Source of the DNA: JAHWKV01 sp040905365
Lineage (GTDB): Bacteria > Actinomycetota > CADDZG01 > JAHWKV01
Direction: 5' to 3'
Assembly (NCBI GenBank): GCA_040905365.1
Contig: JBBDRQ010000066.1
Span: forward strand, 1 to 20,491
DNA: 20,491 bases
The notes under the pieces are model-generated. The model saw only the letters and a list, made by a program, of their open reading frames with translations, was not told the origin of the DNA and made no database searches. Positions within the stretch are counted from its first letter, which is position 1. The number at the start of each line of letters is the position of its first letter. Positions 1 to 7,487 of this stretch are shown here, piece by piece. A program made the translations under genes and the position numbers.

Positions 1-1051
1 GCCGGTTGTCGGCCAGCTGCTCGTTGACGTGTGCGGTCCAGCCCGCGATTCTCGAGGCCGCAAAGATCGGGGTAAACAGGTGCTTGGGGATGCCCAGGTA
101 GTGGTAGACGGCGGCCGCGTAGAAGTCGACGTTGGGGTACAGGCCCTTCTCCGTGTTGACCACCTCGAAGATCCTCTCCGAGATGTCGAACCACTTGGTG
201 TCGCCTTTGGACTCCCCGAGATCTTTGGCCAGCTCGCGCAGGATGGTGGCCCGAGGGTCCTCCTTTTTGTACACGCGGTGGCCGAAGCCCATGATTTTTT
301 CCTTGCGCTGCAGACGCCGCTTGACGTTGCTCTCCACGGCATCGACGTCGCCTATCTCCAAGATCATCTCGAAGACCTGCTCGTTGGCGCCGCCGTGCAG
401 CGGACCTTTGAGGGTGGCGATCGCCGAGGTCATTGCCGAGTGTATGTCGCTCAAGGTACCCGCAGTTATGCGGGCGGCGAAGGTGGAGGCGTTCATTGTG
501 TGATCGGCGTGCATGGTCAGGCACTGGTCCATGATGCGCGCATCCTGCTCGTCGGGCACCTCGCCGCGCATTACATAGAGCAGGTTGGCGGCGTGGCCGA
601 GGTCCGGGTGAGGCTCCACCGGCCACTTGCCGTTGCGTAGCCGCTCGTAGCTGCCGATCAGCTGCGGGAGCCTGGCGATGAGCCTAATCGCCTTGCGCTG
701 GTTGGCGTCCGGTTCGGTTGAAAGCACCCAGCCGTCGGGGTCGTAGGCGGACATCGCTGAGACGAGAGTACGTAGCATCGACATCGGCGACGCGGTCTTG
801 GCCAGCGTTACCAGCAGCTGTCTGGTGAAGGCGTGCAGCTCGCGCTCGTCGGTTAATTGAGCCTTCAGCAGGTTCAGCTCGGCCTCGTCGGGCAGCTCCA
901 GGTGGTGAAGCAGATGGACGGTTTCTTCGAAGCAGCAATTGTGCACCAGGTCCGTGATGTTGTAGCCCGCGTAGATCAGACGGCTGGTCTCAGTATCGAT
1001 GTGAGATATCGCCGTTTGTGCGGCAACTACCCCTTCAAGTCCTTTGCTCAA
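1..1051 (-). CDS. gltA: Citrate synthase, C-terminus cut off by window edge
   Basis: Condenses oxaloacetate and acetyl-CoA to citrate, the entry step of the TCA cycle, in the cytoplasm. I translated the minus strand by hand: 350 codons are present and the frame runs off the left edge at about the point where the last 20-30 residues of the short bacterial form would follow. All three catalytic residues of the family are visible: His in LHGGANE, His in GFGHRVYK and Asp in NVDFYAA. The region near the edge reads LFTPIFAASRIAGWTAHV, typical of the C-terminal part. The start is TTG at 1051, chosen because a strong GGGGAGG Shine-Dalgarno (complement of 1056-1063) lies just upstream and no ATG is available; the protein then begins with SKGLEGVVAAQTAISHIDTE. 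It diverges from isocitrate dehydrogenase across about 190 bases. A 2-methylcitrate synthase has the same fold and motifs and cannot be excluded, but the TCA neighbours favour citrate synthase. Confidence 0.93.
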   Translation of the reverse strand, partial: MSKGLEGVVAAQTAISHIDTETSRLIYAGYNITDLVHNCCFEETVHLLHHLELPDEAELNLLKAQLTDERELHAFTRQLLVTLAKTASPMSMLRTLVSAMSAYDPDGWVLSTEPDANQRKAIRLIARLPQLIGSYERLRNGKWPVEPHPDLGHAANLLYVMRGEVPDEQDARIMDQCLTMHADHTMNASTFAARITAGTLSDIHSAMTSAIATLKGPLHGGANEQVFEMILEIGDVDAVESNVKRRLQRKEKIMGFGHRVYKKEDPRATILRELAKDLGESKGDTKWFDISERIFEVVNTEKGLYPNVDFYAAAVYHYLGIPKHLFTPIFAASRIAGWTAHVNEQLADNR

Positions 1052-1230
1052 ACTACCCTCCCCGAAAATGTCGACCACGCCGTAGCCGGACGGCCTTCGC
1101 CCTGTGACCGCTTGGGCCCTATCCTATGCATAATGCTCGCAGGCAAGAAGTGCCCGAGCAAGACGGGTCGGCAGCAGGCTGTAGTGATGACAATATGGGT
1201 AGGCCGCCCCCCGGAACAAGTCACAGGCAA

Positions 1231-1235
1231 GGAGG
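1231..1235 (+). promoter_or_regulatory. Shine-Dalgarno that fixes the TTG start of isocitrate dehydrogenase
   Basis: GGAGG sits seven bases before TTG at 1243. It decides against the in-frame ATG at 1126, whose extra 39 residues do not look like part of the enzyme. Confidence 0.75.
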
Positions 1236-1242
1236 CTCCATT

Positions 1243-2319
1243 TTGGCGCACCGCGTTACCCTCATCCCCGGAGACGGGGTTGGCCCAGAGCTGACCTCGA
1301 CAACGGTAAGAGTACTAGAAGCTACCGGCGTTGATTTTGACTGGGATGAACGGCACGCGGGTGCCGATGTCCTCGAGGCGACGGGTGAGCTGCTACCGGA
1401 CCACGTTCTGGAGTCAATCCGCACCAACCAGGTCGCGATCAAAGGACCGATCACCACGCCGGTGGGCACCGGGTTTCGAAGCGTCAATGTTTCGCTGCGC
1501 AAGCAGCTCGACATGTACGCGTGCCTGCGGCCGTGCCGGACGTATCCCGGGGTGCGCTCCCCGTACGCCAACGTGGACCTGGTCGTGGTTCGCGAGAACC
1601 ACGAGGACCTTTACGCCGGGATCGAGTTCGAGCAGGGCTCGGCCGGCGCGGCGGGGCTCATCCGCTACGTCAGGGACGCCACAGGACGCGAGATCCGGGA
1701 GGACTCGGGCATTTCGATCAAACCGATCTCGGTCACCGGAACCAAAAGAATCGTCAAGTTCGCCTTCGAGTACGCAGTGAAATACGGGCGGAAAAAGGTC
1801 ACCGCCGTGCACAAGGCGAATATCATGAAGCACACGGACGGACTTTTCCTCGCCACGGCCCGAGAAGTGGCGGCCGAGTATCCGGACATCGAGTTTCAGG
1901 ATCTGATCGTCGACAACTGCAGCATGCAGCTGGTGACCAGGCCCGAACGGTTCGACGTGCTGGTGCTGCCCAACCTCTACGGCGATATCATCAGCGATCT
2001 GGGTGCGGGCCTGGTCGGCGGCCTGGGTATGGCGCCCGGTGCAAACTTTTCCGACGACGTGGCCTTGTTCGAGCCGACCCACGGGTCCGCTCCCAAGTAC
2101 GCGGGCCAGGAGCGGATGAATCCGCTGGCCATGATCCTCTCGGGGGTGCTGATGCTCAGGCACCTGGGCGAATCCGAGGCTGCTGCAAGGTTGGAGGGGG
2201 CGATTTCAAAGGTCGTGGCGGAGGGCAAGACCCTTACCTACGACATGTTGGAGTCCAACGACGAACGGACCCCCGCTAAGACCTCGGAGGTAGGCGAGGC
2301 GTTGATCGCGTACCTGTAG
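1243..2319 (+). CDS. icd: Isocitrate dehydrogenase, short NAD-IDH/IPMDH-like form (about 358 aa)
   Basis: Oxidative decarboxylation of isocitrate to 2-oxoglutarate. The start is TTG at 1243, because GGAGG at 1231-1235 lies seven bases upstream and homologues begin at this VTLIPGDGVGPE segment; the open frame extends 39 codons further upstream to an ATG at 1126, but that extension shows no family features. The isocitrate-binding region reads NVSLRKQLDMYACLRP, the pattern of isocitrate rather than isopropylmalate dehydrogenases. The metal-binding Asp region reads NLYGDIISDLGAGLVGGLG. The coenzyme loop reads HGSAPKYAGQERMNP: Lys-Tyr here matches the NADP-specific E. coli enzyme (K344/Y345), whereas NAD enzymes usually have Asp-Ile. 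The compact length and binding-motif wording resemble the NAD-dependent, mitochondrial-type subgroup. It is followed 71 bases later by malate dehydrogenase on the same strand, so co-transcription is likely. The family call is secure; the cofactor is inferred. Confidence 0.93.
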   Translation: MAHRVTLIPGDGVGPELTSTTVRVLEATGVDFDWDERHAGADVLEATGELLPDHVLESIRTNQVAIKGPITTPVGTGFRSVNVSLRKQLDMYACLRPCRTYPGVRSPYANVDLVVVRENHEDLYAGIEFEQGSAGAAGLIRYVRDATGREIREDSGISIKPISVTGTKRIVKFAFEYAVKYGRKKVTAVHKANIMKHTDGLFLATAREVAAEYPDIEFQDLIVDNCSMQLVTRPERFDVLVLPNLYGDIISDLGAGLVGGLGMAPGANFSDDVALFEPTHGSAPKYAGQERMNPLAMILSGVLMLRHLGESEAAARLEGAISKVVAEGKTLTYDMLESNDERTPAKTSEVGEALIAYL

Positions 2320-2390
2320 GAGCGAGCCTGGGCGCGCTACCAATAGAGTAGGGCCGGGGAGAGAGCAGGAACGACTAGCAAGGGGAATCG

Positions 2391-3323
2391 ATGGCGAAGG
2401 TAACTGTTGTAGGAGCTGGATTTGTCGGCCGGACGGCCGCCATGCGCATCGCGGAGAGCAACTTGGCGGACGTGTGCGTTGTGGATGTGATCGAGGGCTG
2501 GCCCCAGGGGATAGCGCTGGATCTTCGGCACACGGCCTCGATCGAGCGCTTCGACGTCGATATCACCGGAACCAACGACTATGCGGACACCGCCGGCAGC
2601 GACGTGGTGGTGATCACCGCCGGGCTGCCCCGGAAGCCGGGGATGAGCCGGATGGACCTGTTGCAACGCAACTCCGAGATCGTGGGCAGCGTCTGCGATG
2701 AAATTCGCAAGAGCTCGCCCCAGGCGGTGGTCATCGTGGTGACCAACCCGCTGGATGAGATGACCTTCCTGGCGGCGCAGCGCACCGGATTCGAGCGCAG
2801 CCGGGTCATGGGCATGGCCGGCATCTTGGACTCGGCGCGGCTGGCTGCGCACATCGCCGAAGAGCTCGAGGTTTCTCCGTTGGGCGTTCAGGCTATGACG
2901 CTCGGCTCGCACGGAGAGCAGATGGTTCCTTTGCCGCGCCAGGCCACCGTCGACGGTAAGCCGCTGACCGATTTGGTGGATGCGGCCGTACTGCAGCGGT
3001 TGTTTGAGCGCACGAAGGCGGCCGGCGCCGAGGTCGTGGGGCTGCTCAAAAAGGGCAGCGCCTTCTACGCACCCTCCTCCGCCGTGCGCCGGATGTGCGA
3101 AGCCGTGCTGACCGGGACCGACGAAGAGATCCTGCCCGTAAGTGCGTGGACCACCGGTCAGTACGGGATCTCGGACGTGTATCTGGGCGTGCCGGTTCGC
3201 TTGGGCAAGGCGGGCGTACGGGAGATCGTGGAGCTCGATCTCAACGAAGACGAGCTGGGGCAGCTGCGGGCCGCGGCCGAGTCCATAAGAGGCCGCTGCG
3301 ACGATCTCGCCAAGCTCGGCTAG
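2391..3323 (+). CDS. mdh: Malate dehydrogenase, LDH-like type (310 aa)
   Basis: Interconverts malate and oxaloacetate with NAD in the TCA cycle. The N-terminal Rossmann motif GAGFVGRTAA (residues 8-17) is followed by an acidic residue at the end of the second strand (VVDVIEG), expected for NAD preference. LPRKPGMSR supplies the two substrate-binding arginines of malate (not lactate) dehydrogenases. VTNPLDEMT is the Asn-Pro motif, DSAR carries the third substrate arginine and GSHGEQMVPL the catalytic His. The length is normal for LDH-like bacterial malate dehydrogenases. The ATG at 2391 has AAGGGG six bases upstream. It follows isocitrate dehydrogenase by 71 bases, so the two probably form a TCA operon; the permease gene starts 60 bases downstream. 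Confidence 0.94.
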   Translation: MAKVTVVGAGFVGRTAAMRIAESNLADVCVVDVIEGWPQGIALDLRHTASIERFDVDITGTNDYADTAGSDVVVITAGLPRKPGMSRMDLLQRNSEIVGSVCDEIRKSSPQAVVIVVTNPLDEMTFLAAQRTGFERSRVMGMAGILDSARLAAHIAEELEVSPLGVQAMTLGSHGEQMVPLPRQATVDGKPLTDLVDAAVLQRLFERTKAAGAEVVGLLKKGSAFYAPSSAVRRMCEAVLTGTDEEILPVSAWTTGQYGISDVYLGVPVRLGKAGVREIVELDLNEDELGQLRAAAESIRGRCDDLAKLG

Positions 3324-3383
3324 TACCAGGGTACTCCCTGGCCCGCTTTGTAGTTGAGCTCGCCCGATCGGCTCCGGTGATCC

Positions 3384-4094
3384 GTGCCCGACTACCTGCT
3401 GCAGTTGTTGGTCGTAACGGCCGGCTCACTGGTCCAGGGTTCGGTTGGGTTCGGTTTTGCGCTGGTGTCGGCGCCGCTGCTGGTGTTGATAGATCCCAGC
3501 TTGGTGCCCGGACCGGCCACCGTCGCCTCGGCGGCCGTGGGCGCGCTCAACGTCTACCGCAACCGGGGTCCAACCGATTGGGGCGGCATCCGTTGGGCGT
3601 CGATCGGTCTGGTTCCCGGGACCGTGCTGGCCGGATTTGTCCTGGCTCGGGTTTCGGCTCAATCCCTGGCGGTACTGGTCGGCGGCCTGGTCTTGACCGC
3701 GGTACTGGCTTCGCTGGCCGGCGTGCACGTGGGCCGCTCGCCCCGGGTGCTGATGACCGCGGGGGCAGTGTCGGGCTTCATGGGTACCACCGCCACCATC
3801 GGCGGACCGCCCATAGCCTTGGTGTTTCAGCGCGAATCGGGCCCGTTCATCCGATCCACCCTGGCCAGGTTCTTCATCGTGGCCTCGGCGATGGCGATCG
3901 TTGCCTTGATCGCCGCCGGCCGGCTCGGTATACCGGAGGCGGTCTCGGGGGTGGCGCTGTACCCGGGAATCCTGTTGGGTTTTTGGCTGTCCAAGCACCT
4001 GCTGCCGTTTCTGGACGCGGGCCTGATGCGCATAGCGATCCTGTCCGTGTCGGGGGTCTCATCGATCGCCGTGTTAGTGAAGGAGCTGCTGTAG
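3384..4094 (+). CDS. TauE/SafE-family membrane permease
   Basis: A hydrophobic protein of 236 residues with about seven or eight predicted membrane segments. Its opening (LVVTAGSLVQGSVGFGFALV) and the second-half motif GFMGTTATIGGPPIALVFQ are the paired signatures of the TauE/SafE (sulfite exporter, DUF81) family, which moves small organic or sulfur-containing anions across the cytoplasmic membrane. The substrate cannot be read from sequence, and the neighbours (malate dehydrogenase upstream, DAHP synthase convergent) do not point to sulfur metabolism. The start is GTG at 3384; no good Shine-Dalgarno precedes it, so a slightly different start is possible. The 60-base spacing from malate dehydrogenase makes read-through from the TCA operon likely. 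The gene ends inside a hairpin shared with the convergent DAHP synthase gene. Confidence 0.85.
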   Translation: MPDYLLQLLVVTAGSLVQGSVGFGFALVSAPLLVLIDPSLVPGPATVASAAVGALNVYRNRGPTDWGGIRWASIGLVPGTVLAGFVLARVSAQSLAVLVGGLVLTAVLASLAGVHVGRSPRVLMTAGAVSGFMGTTATIGGPPIALVFQRESGPFIRSTLARFFIVASAMAIVALIAAGRLGIPEAVSGVALYPGILLGFWLSKHLLPFLDAGLMRIAILSVSGVSSIAVLVKELL

Positions 4095-4130
4095 CCCTAG
4101 GGGTGGATGATCCTGCGCAACGCTACAGCA
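4087..4130. terminator. Inverted repeat between convergent genes, candidate bidirectional terminator
   Basis: A perfect 9-base inverted repeat (TGCTGTAGC at 4087-4095, GCTACAGCA at 4122-4130) encloses 26 bases. The left arm contains the TAG stop of the permease and the right arm contains, on the other strand, the TAG stop of DAHP synthase. There is no clear U-tract, so it may act as a barrier or an imperfect terminator rather than a classical one. Confidence 0.5.
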
Positions 4131-5466
4131 AAGACGCGATCTCAAAGACCAGGTCCAGCGACTGGCGGGCGTTGAGACGCGGGTCGCACAGCGTCTGGTA
4201 GCTGTTGCGGTCCTCCAGGTGGTTCTCCAGGACCTCCTCCACGCCGCCCAGGCATTCGGTCACCGCATCGGGAGTCAGCTCCAAATGGACCCCGCCGGGT
4301 ACGGTTGCCTCTTGCTGATGCACTGCAAAGAATCCCTTGATCTCGCTGAGGATGTGGTTGAACTTGCGGGTTTTTACCCCTGAGGCCGTGGCGAAGGTGT
4401 TGCCGTGCATCGGGTCGCAGACCCACAGCACCCGGTGACCCGCATCGGTGACCGCGCGCAGCATCGGAGGCAGGGCCTGCTCCACCTTGCCGGCGCCCAT
4501 ACGGGGAATGATCGTCAACCGGCCCGGCTCTCGCTCCGGATTCAGGCGTTCGCACAACTCCAAGAGCTCATCGGTGGTGGTCTTGGGGCCCACCTTGACC
4601 GCGACCGGGTTGCGGACGCCCGACAGGAACTCGATGTGGGCTCCATCGGGGTCGCGGGTTCGCTCGCCGGCCCACAGCATGTGGGCGGAGCAGTCGTACC
4701 AGTCGCCGGTCAGGCTGTCCTGGCGCGTGAGCGCCTCCTCAAAGCCCAGGATCAACGCTTCATGGGACGTGTAGAAGTCCACCTGGTGCAGGTGCGAGTC
4801 GCTGCGCAGATCGATGCCACAGGCCTCCATGAAGCGCAGCGCCATGCTGATCTGGCGCACGATTGATTCGTACTGCTGGCCCTGCCGGCTGCTGGCGACA
4901 AACTCCTGGTTCCACATGTGCATCTGGTTGATGTCGGCGAAACCGCCCTTGGTGAAGGCCCGGATGAGATTCAGCGTGGCCGCTGCCTGGTGGTAGGCGC
5001 GCACCAGGCGGCGGGGGTCGGCCCGCCTGGAGTCCTCGTCGAACCCGGGCGCGTTGACCGAGTGGCCCCTGAAAGAGGGCAGACTCTTGCCTTCGATCGA
5101 TTCGAAGGGCGAGGAGCGAGGCTTGGCAAACTGGCCGGCGATCCGGCCCACCTTGATCACCGGCAAGCCGCCGGCGTAGGTAAGCACCACCGCCATTTGC
5201 AATATCACCTTCAACTGGTCACGGATGTGGTCGGGGGAGAAGGTGTCGAACGACTCGGCGCAGTCTCCGGCTTGCAGCAAAAACGCCTTGCCGTCGGCGG
5301 CCTGTGCCAGTGAGTCCTTGAGGGCCCGTGCCTCGCCTGCGAAAACCAGCGGCAGCATCCGGCGCAACTCGGCCAGCGCAGCTTCGAGCTCCGTCGGATC
5401 TTGCCAGTCGGGCTGCTGAGCAGCTTCGTGCCGGCGCCAGGATGAGGGTGACCAAGTAGTTTGCAT
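4123..5466 (-). CDS. aroG: 3-deoxy-D-arabino-heptulosonate 7-phosphate synthase, class II (447 aa)
   Basis: Condenses phosphoenolpyruvate and erythrose 4-phosphate, the first committed step of the shikimate pathway to aromatic amino acids, folate and quinones. The class II signature is clear: LLQAGDCAESFD (metal-binding Cys), MAVVLTYAGGLPVIKVGRIAGQFAKPRS, DCSAHMLWAGERTR, VGPKTT, DPMHGNT, VTECLGG and CDPRLNARQSLDLVF. The start is ATG at 5466; the first 25 residues include AAQQPDW, matching the mycobacterial AroG N-terminus, so the start is probably right although no strong Shine-Dalgarno is seen. It lies 46 bases downstream of the TetR gene on the same strand and could be read from the desaturase promoter. 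A link between the two is not otherwise suggested. Confidence 0.95.
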   Translation of the reverse strand: MQTTWSPSSWRRHEAAQQPDWQDPTELEAALAELRRMLPLVFAGEARALKDSLAQAADGKAFLLQAGDCAESFDTFSPDHIRDQLKVILQMAVVLTYAGGLPVIKVGRIAGQFAKPRSSPFESIEGKSLPSFRGHSVNAPGFDEDSRRADPRRLVRAYHQAAATLNLIRAFTKGGFADINQMHMWNQEFVASSRQGQQYESIVRQISMALRFMEACGIDLRSDSHLHQVDFYTSHEALILGFEEALTRQDSLTGDWYDCSAHMLWAGERTRDPDGAHIEFLSGVRNPVAVKVGPKTTTDELLELCERLNPEREPGRLTIIPRMGAGKVEQALPPMLRAVTDAGHRVLWVCDPMHGNTFATASGVKTRKFNHILSEIKGFFAVHQQEATVPGGVHLELTPDAVTECLGGVEEVLENHLEDRNSYQTLCDPRLNARQSLDLVFEIASLL

Positions 5467-5512
5467 GACGTTTATGTTCGCGCGGTTTGCCCTATCGTGC
5501 CGTCGCAGGCGG

Positions 5513-6157
5513 TTAAAGTCGCGCTTCGCTGATCTCGGGTGGCCCCAGCTGCGGCTTGGGTTCCAAGGCCCGCAGGCCGTTCCACGCCAGGTTTACCAGG
5601 TGAGCGGCCACCTTGTCCTTGCTGGGGTGCTCGGTATCCAGCCACCACTGACCGACCAGCGCCACCATCCCCACCAGCGCGTGCGAGTAAAGCGGCGCCA
5701 TCTTGGGGTCGAACCCCAGTCTGGCGAACTCTTCGGCAACGATGTACTCGACTTTGGAGGCAATATCGCTGAGCAGGCTGGCGAAGTTTCCCGAGGTGCT
5801 GGCCACCGGAGAGTCGCGCACCAGGATCCGAAAGCCCTCTTGCTCATCCTCGATGTAGGCGAGCAGGGCCACTGCGGCCTGCTCCAGCATCGCCCGCGGG
5901 TGGGAGGCGACCAGCGCCTCGGTCACCCTGTCCATCAGCCGCTGCATCTCCCGGTCGACAACGACGGCGTAAAGACCCTCTTTGCCGCCGAAGTGCTCGT
6001 AGATGACGGGCTTGGACACTTTGGCCCGCTGCGCGATCTCCTCTATCGAGGTGGCTTCGAACCCGCGTTCTGCAAACAGCGCCCGCCCGATCAGCAGAAG
6101 CTGTTCGCGTCGCTCCTGCCCGGTCATGCGGGCCCGAGGTGATCCGGTACCGCTCAT
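5513..6157 (-). CDS. TetR-family transcriptional regulator, likely desaturase repressor
   Basis: A 214-residue regulator. The N-terminal TetR DNA-binding domain is plain: an arginine-rich leader, then REQLLLIGRALFAERGFEAT, then the helix-turn-helix SIEEIAQRAKVSKPVIYEHF and GGKEGLYAVVV. The remaining roughly 150 residues are the variable ligand-binding domain and are not recognised beyond the family. GTG at 6160 and ATG at 6157 are adjacent; ATG is taken here. The gene is 93 bases downstream of an acyl-CoA desaturase on the same strand. A near-palindrome covers the desaturase promoter at 7276-7306, so repression of its own operon in response to an acyl-CoA or fatty acid is a reasonable inference, by analogy with TetR regulators of desaturases such as Pseudomonas DesT. 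The ligand is unknown. Confidence 0.9.
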   Translation of the reverse strand: MSGTGSPRARMTGQERREQLLLIGRALFAERGFEATSIEEIAQRAKVSKPVIYEHFGGKEGLYAVVVDREMQRLMDRVTEALVASHPRAMLEQAAVALLAYIEDEQEGFRILVRDSPVASTSGNFASLLSDIASKVEYIVAEEFARLGFDPKMAPLYSHALVGMVALVGQWWLDTEHPSKDKVAAHLVNLAWNGLRALEPKPQLGPPEISEARL

Positions 6158-6250
6158 CACCCCAGCTTAGTCGATCCTGCGGTGGGTTCTCTGTACGCTT
6201 TCCACAGTCCGGATGCCCGGCTTGGGGTGCGGATGTAGTAGATATGCAGC

Positions 6251-7213
6251 CTAAACCGCGCGCTTGGCGGCCATTTGCTCCGGGGTCGGAGCCTTCACGT
6301 TGCGGGCCAGCCTCATGATGCGCAGGCCGGAGATGAACCAGGCGCTCGGGTCGAACTGCCACTTCTCCAAACCGTGCCTGTAGGAAGTCGGGAAGGCGTG
6401 GTGCGAGTTGTGCCAGCCCTCGCCGAACGACAGCAGAGCCATCATCCAGTTGTTGGTGCTCAGATCTTTGCTCTGGTACGGCCGGTTTCCGTAGAAGTGG
6501 CATATGGAGTTGATACTCCAAGTCACGTGGTGCAGGAAGAAGATCCGGGCGAGGCCTCCCCAAATCAGTGCGGTGAGGCCGCCCATCCAGGAGCGGGTGA
6601 TGACCAGACCCAAGATGCCCGGCAGCAGGACCGAGGTCAGGGCTAGTATCGGGAAGCTGCGGTCGATCTTGCGCAGTAGCGGATCGGCCACCAGGTCCGG
6701 CGCGAACTTTTTGATGTTGGTCTTGTCGTGGTCGAAGAACCAACCGGTGTGAGCATGCCACAGGCCCTGCAGGACGCCCTTGACGCCTTCCGCCTCCGCG
6801 AGGTGCGGCGAGTGTGGATCGCCCTCTTGGTCGGCGAAGGCGTGATGCCGCCGGTGGTCGGCTACCCACCGGATGACCGGTCCCTGCAGCGCCATCGATC
6901 CAGCGATCGCCAGAATCGCCCGGACCGGCTTGACGGTGTCAAAGCTGCGGTGGGTGAGCATGCGGTGAAAGCCGACCGTCACCCCCATGCCGGTGAAGAC
7001 GTAGAAGATGAAGAAAAGGGTGAGGTCCAGCGCCTGCACTCCTTGGCCCCACAGCAGCGGTATTCCGACTGCGGCGCCCAGGAACGGCAGCACCGTAACG
7101 ACCAGCGCCAACCTGCGTTCCAGCTTCAGCGTCCTCTCTGAGGGCCGAATCGTGATCGGCTGCTTGGATGGCTTGGCGATGCGATCTCGGGGAGCGGCAA
7201 CCGTATCCGGCAT
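6251..7213 (-). CDS. Acyl-CoA (delta-9 type) fatty acid desaturase (320 aa)
   Basis: A membrane di-iron desaturase that introduces a cis double bond into a saturated acyl chain, adjusting membrane fluidity. The three histidine boxes are all present: HRMLTH, HRRHH and HNSHH, plus the extra His in HHVTWSINSICH. Four hydrophobic segments flank the boxes, two before the HRMLTH/HRRHH pair and two between the second and third boxes, as in the stearoyl-CoA desaturase fold. The length of 320 is typical of bacterial acyl-CoA desaturases. The ATG at 7213 is preceded by an AAAGGA-type Shine-Dalgarno about nine bases away. Transcription probably starts at the promoter at 7289-7317, which is overlapped by a palindrome, and probably continues into the TetR gene. 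Dependence on a ferredoxin or a reductase cannot be judged; none is encoded nearby. Confidence 0.94.
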   Translation of the reverse strand: MPDTVAAPRDRIAKPSKQPITIRPSERTLKLERRLALVVTVLPFLGAAVGIPLLWGQGVQALDLTLFFIFYVFTGMGVTVGFHRMLTHRSFDTVKPVRAILAIAGSMALQGPVIRWVADHRRHHAFADQEGDPHSPHLAEAEGVKGVLQGLWHAHTGWFFDHDKTNIKKFAPDLVADPLLRKIDRSFPILALTSVLLPGILGLVITRSWMGGLTALIWGGLARIFFLHHVTWSINSICHFYGNRPYQSKDLSTNNWMMALLSFGEGWHNSHHAFPTSYRHGLEKWQFDPSAWFISGLRIMRLARNVKAPTPEQMAAKRAV

Positions 7214-7275
7214 CGTGTGATTCCTTTCTTTTCAAAGCGGGGGTCGTGCGAAACGAGTCGTGATAAGAAAATACA

Positions 7276-7306
7276 CCTACGTACCCGTAACTTACGGGAT
7301 AGTAGG
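7276..7306. promoter_or_regulatory. 31-base near-palindrome, candidate TetR operator of the desaturase
   Basis: Centred on C at 7291, with 12 of 15 arm positions symmetric. The inner arms CCCGTAA (7284-7290) and TTACGGG (7292-7298) are perfect, and the outer arms CCTAC (7276-7280) and GTAGG (7302-7306) are perfect, separated by three unmatched bases on each side. Size and symmetry fit a TetR dimer, or a pair of dimers. It covers the -10 box and most of the spacer of the minus-strand promoter at 7289-7317, so a bound repressor would exclude RNA polymerase. Confidence 0.7.
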
Positions 7307-7317
7307 TTATTAGTCAA
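7289..7317 (-). promoter_or_regulatory. Sigma-70-type promoter of the desaturase gene
   Basis: On the minus strand, the -35 box TTGACT (complement of 7312-7317) is 17 bases from the -10 box TAAGTT (complement of 7289-7294). The leader to the ATG at 7213 would be about 70 bases. The -10 box is embedded in the palindrome at 7276-7306. Confidence 0.6.
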
Positions 7318-7404
7318 GTGGGACGCAGCACCTGTGCTTGCTGATTCCCACGCCTCAAGTAATTGACGCAAATACGCGGGCCGGCGTTACCCTTTTTGCC
7401 GGTT

Positions 7405-7433
7405 TTGACGTTTACTTGGGCAGATCATATTTT
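7405..7433 (+). promoter_or_regulatory. Sigma-70-type promoter of the small membrane protein gene
   Basis: TTGACG (7405-7410), a 17-base spacer, and TATTTT (7428-7433). Transcription would start near 7440, giving a leader of about 48 bases to the ATG at 7488. The rest of the 7214-7487 intergenic stretch holds the desaturase promoter and operator and nothing else recognisable. Confidence 0.6.
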
Positions 7434-7487
7434 GGGCGCGCCGTACGCACGGTGCATGGGGCGACGCCCGGCAGAAGGGAGCTGTCG

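Noticed and set aside
1110..1134. Promoter for isocitrate dehydrogenase at TTGGGC and CATAAT
   Set aside because: The two hexamers are only 11 bases apart, too close for a sigma-70 promoter.
1126..1242. N-terminal extension of isocitrate dehydrogenase from ATG at 1126
   Set aside because: The 39 extra residues are unlike the family and a proper Shine-Dalgarno precedes the later TTG.
3095..4201. 368-codon plus-strand frame overlapping malate dehydrogenase and the permease
   Set aside because: Arg- and Gly-rich translation in a shifted frame of two recognised genes; no family features.
5844..6869. 341-codon minus-strand frame spanning desaturase and TetR genes
   Set aside because: Shifted-frame shadow; both real genes show intact motifs in other frames on the same strand.
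7381..7404. CCGGC/GCCGG stem followed by TTTT as a terminator for an upstream gene
   Set aside because: Only five pairs with a 12-base loop, and no plus-strand gene ends before it; it overlaps a good promoter instead.
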